Source of the DNA: Actinomycetes bacterium
GTDB lineage: Bacteria > Actinomycetota > Acidimicrobiia > Acidimicrobiales > RAAP-2
Reading direction: 5' to 3'
DNA: 10,804 nucleotides
Assembly (NCBI GenBank): GCA_021800645.1
Contig: JAJYYT010000042.1
Coordinates: 1-10,804, forward strand
Below are positions 6,715 through 10,804 of this stretch, piece by piece (the first letter of the stretch is position 1; the number at the start of each line of letters is the position of its first letter). A model generated the notes under the pieces. The model was not told the DNA's origin. It worked only from the letters and a program-made list of their open reading frames with translations, and made no database searches. A program made the translations under genes and the position numbers.

Positions 6715-6721
6715 AGGAGGG
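6715..6721 (+). promoter_or_regulatory. Strong Shine-Dalgarno of pspA
   Basis: AGGAGGG ends 7 nt before the GTG at 6729. It is among the best ribosome binding sites in the window and fixes the pspA start. Confidence 0.8.
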
Positions 6722-6728
6722 TAGAAGC

Positions 6729-7676
6729 GTGCCAGGCGTATGGCAGCGGACCAAGAACATCTTCCAGGCCAAGGCCAACAAGGTGCTCGACCGCGCAGAG
6801 GATCCCCGGGAGACCCTCGACCTCTCCTACGAGAAGCAGCTCGACAGTCTCCAGAAGGTCCGACGGAGCGTCGCTGATGTCGCGACCGCTCGCAAGCGGA
6901 TCGAGCTACAGGCGTCACAGCTCCAGAAGCAGGCCGACAAGCTCCAGGACCAAGCGAAGGCGGCGCTCGGCATCGGCAACGAGGAGCTCGCTCGCGAAGC
7001 CCTCGCACGCCGCGCAGCCATCGGCGAGCAGCTCGCGGACCTGAAGACCCAGCACGACCAGGTCGCTCAGCAAGAAGAGAGCCTGGTCACGACGTCGCAG
7101 CGCCTGCAGGCCCAGATCGAGCAGTTCCGCACGAAGAAAGAGACGCTGAAGGCGACCTACACCGCCGCAGAAGCGCAGACCAAGATCGGCGAGGCGGTAA
7201 GCGGAATCTCGACGTCCATGGGGGACGCCGGGGCCACCATGCAGCGGGCACAGGACAAGATCGCGTCGATGCAGGCGCGCGCGGGGGCCATGGACGAGCT
7301 GCTCGCGTCCGGCGCGCTCACGGACCTGACCTCTCCGGTCACAGACATCCAAGCCGAGCTGGACAAGGCGCAGGCGGGATCGCAGGTCGACCGAGAGATC
7401 GCCGCACTCAAGGCGCAGCTGGCTGCCGGCAGCCCTGCCGGAGCGCTGCCGTCCCCCGAGACGAGCGCCGAAGGGGACGAGGAGACAGAGGAGGCTCCCG
7501 CCACAGCGGTGGTAGCCGGAACGGCTCCGGCTGGGTCCCCGGCCGGCGGTGACCCCACGGCCGGGGGTGACCCCACGGCCGCCACCCGGGCGGCAACAAT
7601 TGGTACGACCGCCAACCCCACCTCGACGGGGCCGGCAACGGCGGGCGACGAGACCACTGGAGGCAGCGAGCAATGA
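6729..7676 (+). CDS. pspA: PspA/IM30 (Vipp1) family membrane-stress protein with a disordered C-terminal tail
   Basis: 315 residues from GTG 6729, set by an AGGAGGG ribosome site. It starts VPGVWQRTKNIFQAKANKVLDRAEDP (1-26), the short amphipathic helix and linker of PspA, followed by YEKQLDSLQKVRRSVADVATARKRIELQ and a long, heptad-rich, charged coiled-coil to about residue 232. ESCRT-III-like PspA proteins bind stressed membranes, form rods and helical coats, and limit proton leakage. Residues about 233-315 are a low-complexity Ala/Thr/Gly/Pro/Glu tail, including an acidic stretch EGDEETEE (248-255) and duplicated GGDPTA units encoded by an 18-bp direct repeat. PspA normally ends near 220-250 residues, so the tail is an addition and is probably disordered. 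The ATG of htpX overlaps the stop (ATGA), so the two are co-translated. Neither PspC nor PspAA is visible nearby. Confidence 0.92.
   Translation: MPGVWQRTKNIFQAKANKVLDRAEDPRETLDLSYEKQLDSLQKVRRSVADVATARKRIELQASQLQKQADKLQDQAKAALGIGNEELAREALARRAAIGEQLADLKTQHDQVAQQEESLVTTSQRLQAQIEQFRTKKETLKATYTAAEAQTKIGEAVSGISTSMGDAGATMQRAQDKIASMQARAGAMDELLASGALTDLTSPVTDIQAELDKAQAGSQVDREIAALKAQLAAGSPAGALPSPETSAEGDEETEEAPATAVVAGTAPAGSPAGGDPTAGGDPTAATRAATIGTTANPTSTGPATAGDETTGGSEQ
7543..7578 (+). repeat. 18-bp direct repeat in the pspA tail
   Basis: Copies at 7543-7560 and 7561-7578 differ at one base and encode GGDPTA twice, in frame. The shared GACCCCACGGCC recurs a third time in pspAB at 8892-8903; with two further bases (GC) it matches the second pspA copy over 14 bp. 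Confidence 0.85.
7659..7663 (+). promoter_or_regulatory. Shine-Dalgarno of htpX inside the pspA end
   Basis: GGAGG lies 9 nt before the htpX ATG at 7673, within the last codons of pspA, so htpX can be initiated independently as well as by coupling. Confidence 0.65.
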
Positions 7677-8626
7677 CCAAGGCAGGACGGATCCCCGCAG
7701 ACCGGGGCCTCACGACCCGCATGTTCCTCACGGGTCTCTTCCTTGTGGTCCTCTACGCCGCCTTCGCCGCGATCCTCTGGGAGGTCCTCCACAGCTTCGT
7801 CATCCTCTTCGTCGTCATCTTCGGCCTCCTCTTCCTGCAGTACTGGTTCTCGGACAAGATCGCCCTCTGGGGGATGCACGGCCGGATCGTCACCCCCGAG
7901 CAGGCACCGCAGCTCCACGGCGCCGTCGATCGGCTCTGCGCGTTGGCCGACATGCCCAAGCCGCGCGTGGCGATCGCCAACACGGACATGCCCAACGCGT
8001 TCGCTACGGGGCGCAGCCCGAAGGCAGCAGTCGTGTGCGCGACCACGGGCCTCCTGCGGCGCCTCGACGAGCCGGAGCTCGAGGCGGTGCTCGCCCACGA
8101 GCTCTCGCACGTCGCGCACCGCGACGTCGCGATCATGACCATCGCGAGCTCTCTCGGCGTGCTCGCCGGGCTGATGACCCGCATGATGCTGTTCGCGACG
8201 TTCTTGGGCGGCGGGGGCCGCGGAGGCCGCAACCAGTCCGGGGGCCAGCTCGTGCTCATGGAGATGGCGATCATGCTCGTGTCGATCGTCGTGTACGCAA
8301 TCAGCTACCTGCTCACCATGGCGCTGTCCCGCTACCGGGAGCTCGCGGCCGACCGCTCCGGAGCGATCCTCATCGGACGTCCCTCCCTGCTCGCGTCGGC
8401 CCTCGTCAAGGTCTCCGGCGAGATGGCGCGCATCCCGACGCGCGACCTCCGCCGGGCAGAGCCGTTCAACGCGTTCTTCTTCACCCCGGCGATGACCAAC
8501 CGGCCGGGGCAGCAGGGCGGCGGAAGCGGTTTCTCACTGAGCTCGCTGTTCTCGACTCATCCCTCGCTCGAGCGGCGCCTCGCCCAGCTCTCGCAGCTTG
8601 AAGCCCAGATGGACCAGCCGCACTGA
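7673..8626 (+). CDS. htpX: HtpX-family membrane zinc metalloprotease (M48B)
   Basis: 317 residues from ATG 7673, overlapping the pspA stop. Two N-terminal transmembrane segments (about 17-36 and 41-58) are followed by the protease domain: PKPRVAIANTDMPNAFATGRSP (96-115), LEAVLAHELSHVAHRD (136-151) with the HELSH zinc site at 142-146, a further hydrophobic pair (about 153-179 and 191-218), and SRYRELAADRSGA (219-231) where E223 is the third zinc ligand. The ending FSTHPSLERRLAQL (293-306) is also typical. A Gly-rich loop (179-191) separates the latter hydrophobic segments. HtpX degrades damaged or misassembled inner-membrane proteins from the cytosolic side. Cotranscription with pspA and pspAB makes a membrane-quality module. 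The stop codon lies in a 14-bp tandem duplication. The length is slightly above the usual 280-300. Confidence 0.95.
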   Translation: MTKAGRIPADRGLTTRMFLTGLFLVVLYAAFAAILWEVLHSFVILFVVIFGLLFLQYWFSDKIALWGMHGRIVTPEQAPQLHGAVDRLCALADMPKPRVAIANTDMPNAFATGRSPKAAVVCATTGLLRRLDEPELEAVLAHELSHVAHRDVAIMTIASSLGVLAGLMTRMMLFATFLGGGGRGGRNQSGGQLVLMEMAIMLVSIVVYAISYLLTMALSRYRELAADRSGAILIGRPSLLASALVKVSGEMARIPTRDLRRAEPFNAFFFTPAMTNRPGQQGGGSGFSLSSLFSTHPSLERRLAQLSQLEAQMDQPH

Positions 8627-8648
8627 CCGTGGCGCACTGACCGTGGCG
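8621..8648 (+). repeat. 14-bp tandem duplication across the htpX stop codon
   Basis: CACTGACCGTGGCG occurs at 8621-8634 and again immediately at 8635-8648. The first copy holds the last htpX codon and its TGA; the second carries a duplicate TGA in the spacer before pspAB. This looks like a recent slippage event. Confidence 0.9.
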
Positions 8649-8681
8649 GCTGCGCAGTACCAGGGAAGCTGACCCTTTCTC

Positions 8682-9401
8682 GTGGGACTTCTCGACGCCC
8701 TTCTCGGCCGCACGAAGCCGGTCCGACCCAACCTCGACGCGCTCTTCGCCCTCCCGTCCGCCGCGGTGACGCTGGAGACCTCGGCCGGTCTCGTCCTCTC
8801 CGGCAAGGCGGGCGTGTGCTGGATGCCACCAGCCGGCCAGTCCGCAGCCGACGTCCAGCGCGAGATCTCCCAATTGCTCGACATCCCCGACGACCCCACG
8901 GCCGCGGGCCAAGCGACCGCCAAAGGTACGACCACAACCGCCCAGGCGGGCGCCACCACGACCGCCCAGACGGGCGCGACCGGAACCGCCCAAGCGGGTG
9001 CGACCGGCGCAGCAGCCGGCGCAGCGCCGAAGGCAGGGCTGCTCACCCAGGCAGAGGACGCCTACGGCTACCGTTGGCTCCTTCTCGACGACAGCGACGT
9101 CGAGGACCTGGTGAACCGGGTGCACCTCGTCAACTCGCTGCTCGCGGAGAACGGCTGGGGGCCTCAGCTCCTGTGCTCGGCCTTCGGCGTGGTGCCCGGC
9201 CCGGACGCCGACAGCAGCGCGAAGCCCTTGTACCTGATCTACCTCTTCAAACGCGGCACCTTCTATCCCTTCGCCCCGATCGGCAAGGAGCGCCGAGACA
9301 ACGAGCTCGAGCTACGGGTGCGCTCGATCCTCGGCTCCGACCTGCCGGTCGAGAGCGATCTGTCCCGTTGGTTCCCGCTGTGGGACCTCCCCGTACGCTG
9401 A
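8682..9401 (+). CDS. pspAB: PspA-associated protein PspAB with an inserted octapeptide repeat linker
   Basis: 239 residues from GTG 8682. The N-terminus GLLDALLGRTKPVRPNLDALFALPSAAVTLE (2-32) and C-terminus YLIYLFKRGTFYPFAPIGKERRDNELELRVR (184-214), then LPVESDLSRWFPLWDLP (221-237), are the pattern I know for the PspA-associated PspAB family. That family occurs beside PspA and HtpX in actinobacteria; its biochemical role is not established. No signal peptide or membrane segment is evident, so it is cytosolic and presumably acts on PspA or HtpX. The family is usually about 190 residues. Here residues about 71-118, between LLDIPDD and AEDAYGYRW, are an Ala/Thr/Gly/Gln-rich insertion whose centre is three 8-residue repeats (86-109). 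Spacing after htpX is 55 bp with no promoter seen; a GGGAAG 13 nt before the start is a weak ribosome site. GTG is chosen because it begins the conserved GLLDALLGR. Confidence 0.9.
   Translation: MGLLDALLGRTKPVRPNLDALFALPSAAVTLETSAGLVLSGKAGVCWMPPAGQSAADVQREISQLLDIPDDPTAAGQATAKGTTTTAQAGATTTAQTGATGTAQAGATGAAAGAAPKAGLLTQAEDAYGYRWLLLDDSDVEDLVNRVHLVNSLLAENGWGPQLLCSAFGVVPGPDADSSAKPLYLIYLFKRGTFYPFAPIGKERRDNELELRVRSILGSDLPVESDLSRWFPLWDLPVR
8937..9008 (+). repeat. Three 24-bp tandem repeats inside pspAB
   Basis: Units at 8937-8960, 8961-8984 and 8985-9008 are in frame and encode TAQAGATT, TAQTGATG and TAQAGATG. Differences are mostly synonymous or Ala/Thr and Thr/Gly changes. Similar Thr/Ala/Gly codons flank the array (about 8890-9030). 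The array replaces what is a short linker in the family as I know it. Confidence 0.9.
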
Positions 9402-9465
9402 GCTGTGCCCTGCGCCGCTCTCAGCGCTCCCCGTCAGCGGCCACGCGCCGCGGCCGTCGCGTCCC
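9402..9465. terminator. Possible weak hairpin between convergent pspAB and carbinolamine dehydratase genes
   Basis: The 64-bp convergent gap has GCGGC (9437-9441) and GCCGC (9447-9451) with a 5-nt loop, and no T-tract on either strand. Termination here is expected from gene orientation, but the structure is weak. Confidence 0.2.
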
Positions 9466-9810
9466 TCAGCCTGTTCGCTCGTCCCCTTGCTGGCGAGGCG
9501 CATCGGGCGGAACGGGCGGAACGGGCGGGTCGAGCGCGTCGACGCGGGCGGCGAGCGAGAGGTCGCGCTCGGTGAGTCCTCCTGCCGAATGGGTCGACAG
9601 CGCCAGCACGACGGTCCCCCACCGGATGTCGATGTCCGGATGGTGGCCAGCTTGCTCTGCGAGCGCGCCGACCTGGTTGACGTAGGCGAGCGCACCTGCG
9701 AAGTCGCCGCGGTCGACCTGCTTCACCAGCATGTCGCCTTCCCGGCGCCAGGCCAATCCGCGCGCCGCGATCTCGGCGTCGGCCTCGGCCGGCCCGAGCG
9801 TTCGTGTCAC
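9466..9810 (-). CDS. Pterin-4a-carbinolamine dehydratase (PCD/DCoH family)
   Basis: 114 residues on the minus strand from a GTG at 9810 that overlaps the fumC stop (GTGA), so it is translated with fumC. The active-site signature is complete: [41 protein letters not shown], covering 51-91, with catalytic His pair 56-57, the Thr-His at 73-74 and the GLTERD loop at 78-83. The enzyme dehydrates 4a-hydroxytetrahydropterin during aromatic amino acid hydroxylation; in bacteria without such hydroxylases its role is unclear. The protein is slightly longer than the roughly 95-105 typical because of a tail of PVPPVPP type (97-102) from 9-bp repeats. No aromatic amino acid hydroxylase is visible. The N-terminus before [10 protein letters not shown] (19-28) is normal. 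Confidence 0.9.
   Translation of the reverse strand: MTRTLGPAEADAEIAARGLAWRREGDMLVKQVDRGDFAGALAYVNQVGALAEQAGHHPDIDIRWGTVVLALSTHSAGGLTERDLSLAARVDALDPPVPPVPPDAPRQQGDERTG
9504..9530 (-). repeat. Three 9-bp repeats in the carbinolamine dehydratase tail
   Basis: On the plus strand, CGGGCGGAA at 9504-9512 and 9513-9521 and CGGGCGGGT at 9522-9530. On the coding strand they give the Pro/Val PPVPPVPP stretch near the C-terminus, outside the catalytic fold. Confidence 0.8.
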
Positions 9811-10804
9811 GGGCGGGTCATCTCCTCGGGGCGGACTGCCTCGTCGAACTGCTCCCCGGTGAGATAGCCGAGCGCGACCGCCGCTTCGCGAAGGGAGACG
9901 CCCTCCCTGTGCGCCTTCTTCGCCACGTCGGCCGCCTTGTCGTAGCCGATCACCGGATTGAGCGCGGTGACGAGCATGAGGGAGCGCTCCAGGTGGCGCG
10001 CGATCTGGTCCCTGTCCGGTTCCACGCCTGCGACCGCGAACTTGCGGAACGCCGTGCAAGCGCCCTCGAGCAGCTCGATCGAGTGAAGGACGTTGTACGC
10101 GATGAGCGGCTTGTTCACGTTGAGCTCGAAGTTGCCCCTCGCGCCGGCGATGCCCACCGCCGTGTCGTTCCCGATGACCTGGATCGACACCATGATCATC
10201 GCCTCGGACTGGGTTGGGTTCACCTTTCCCGGCATGATCGACGAGCCGGGCTCGTTCGCCGGGAGGACGAGCTCCCCGAGCCCGCTTCGCGGGCCCGAGC
10301 CGAGCCAGCGGAAGTCGTCGGCGATCTTGTTGAGCGAGCCGGCGAGCACCCGCAGCGCACCGCTCGCCCACACCAGCGCGTCGTGCGCGGCGAGTGCCGC
10401 GAATTTGTTGGGCGCGGTCACGAACGGCAGACCGGTCAGCTCGGCGATCTTGGCGGCGACTCGCTCGCCGAACTCCGGATGGGTGTTGAGCCCGGTCCCC
10501 ACGGCGGTGCCGCCTGCGGCGAGCTCGTAGAGTCCGGGAAGCGTCTGCTCGATCCGGACGAGGTCGGCGTCGAGCTGGGCGACGTAGCCGGAGAACTCCT
10601 GGCCGAGGGTGAGCGGGACGGCATCCATCAGGTGGGTGCGCCCGATCTTGGTGATGCCCGAGAAGGCCCTCGCCTTCTCGTCCAGCGCGTCGCGCAAGGC
10701 CCGTACGGTCGGCAGAAGGCGGTGAACGAGCTCTTCCGCCGCGGCGATGTGCATCGCGGTCGGGAACGTGTCGTTGGACGACTGCGACATGTTGACGTGG
10801 TCGT
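9807..10804 (-). CDS. fumC: Class II fumarate hydratase (FumC), 5' truncated by window edge
   Basis: 331 C-terminal residues are visible on the minus strand; about 130 residues of the usual 460 lie beyond base 10804. The first readable residues are [21 protein letters not shown], the conserved fumarase helix, so the Met at 10790 is internal and not the start. Other hallmarks are [22 protein letters not shown] (with the substrate-site Thr-His), [33 protein letters not shown], the superfamily signature [16 protein letters not shown] with the catalytic Ser loop, and [12 protein letters not shown]. FumC is a soluble, oxygen-stable homotetramer converting fumarate to L-malate in the TCA cycle. The pattern excludes aspartase and argininosuccinate lyase as better matches, though aspartase is the nearest relative. 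The stop TGA overlaps the carbinolamine dehydratase GTG. The promoter is off-window. Confidence 0.95.
   Translation of the reverse strand, partial: DHVNMSQSSNDTFPTAMHIAAAEELVHRLLPTVRALRDALDEKARAFSGITKIGRTHLMDAVPLTLGQEFSGYVAQLDADLVRIEQTLPGLYELAAGGTAVGTGLNTHPEFGERVAAKIAELTGLPFVTAPNKFAALAAHDALVWASGALRVLAGSLNKIADDFRWLGSGPRSGLGELVLPANEPGSSIMPGKVNPTQSEAMIMVSIQVIGNDTAVGIAGARGNFELNVNKPLIAYNVLHSIELLEGACTAFRKFAVAGVEPDRDQIARHLERSLMLVTALNPVIGYDKAADVAKKAHREGVSLREAAVALGYLTGEQFDEAVRPEEMTRP

Noticed and set aside
7157..8119. 320-residue minus-strand open frame opposite pspA and htpX
   Set aside because: It lies opposite two well-identified genes and has no recognisable domain; its Ala/Ser/Val-rich middle is the complement of the pspA tail.
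7549..8601. 350-residue plus-strand frame over htpX
   Set aside because: Arg/Pro/His-rich shadow of the htpX frame, which has intact zinc-protease motifs.
8937..9008. CRISPR-like array in pspAB
   Set aside because: The repeats are contiguous with no spacers, are in frame and encode a regular octapeptide.

Overview
The window is about 70% G+C or more by eye. Every gene uses strongly G/C-ending codons, GTG starts are common, and genes are packed with 4-nt stop/start overlaps. The gene content points to Actinomycetota: a mycothiol S-conjugate amidase (Mca), a probable F420-dependent luciferase-like oxidoreductase, an Rv2466c-like DsbA-fold protein, an actinobacterial-type RecB-family nuclease and a PspA-HtpX-PspAB cluster. 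A deep lineage such as Acidimicrobiia is possible, but that is only an impression. I see no tRNA, rRNA, insertion sequence, phage gene or CRISPR array. The largest non-coding stretch is 203 bp (6526-6728).

Layout: (1) 1-1862, plus strand: C-terminal part of a RecB-family nuclease, a PAP2-family phosphatase overlapping it by 4 nt, then a single-cysteine DsbA-like protein. (2) 1922-2833, minus strand: a luciferase-like (LLM) oxidoreductase, divergent from (3) 2867-5604, plus strand: purK, purE (GTGA overlap) and a ChbG/YdjC-type deacetylase starting 3 bp after purE. (4) 5641-6525, minus strand: mca, divergent from (5) 6729-9401, plus strand: pspA, htpX (ATGA overlap) and pspAB. (6) 9466-10804, minus strand: fumC, truncated by the window edge, with a pterin-4a-carbinolamine dehydratase gene overlapping its stop by 4 nt.

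Functionally, most of the window is core metabolism: two steps of purine synthesis (PurK/PurE convert AIR to CAIR) and fumarase of the TCA cycle. The rest deals with redox, detoxification and envelope stress: Mca, the Rv2466c-like protein, the LLM enzyme, PspA/HtpX/PspAB and the PAP2 phosphatase. The mca-pspA divergent region carries a perfect 13-bp inverted repeat with a 2-bp centre, the best candidate operator in the window.

The most unusual property is a recurrent set of short tandem repeats (9 to 24 bp). They lie at the termini or in linkers of otherwise conserved proteins (PurE N- and C-terminus, PspA tail, PspAB insert, carbinolamine dehydratase tail) and at gene junctions (before the dsbA-like gene, at the htpX stop codon). 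I do not see a convincing new multi-gene system. The nearest candidates are the PspA/PspAB pair with matching low-complexity expansions and the mca/pspA divergent control region.
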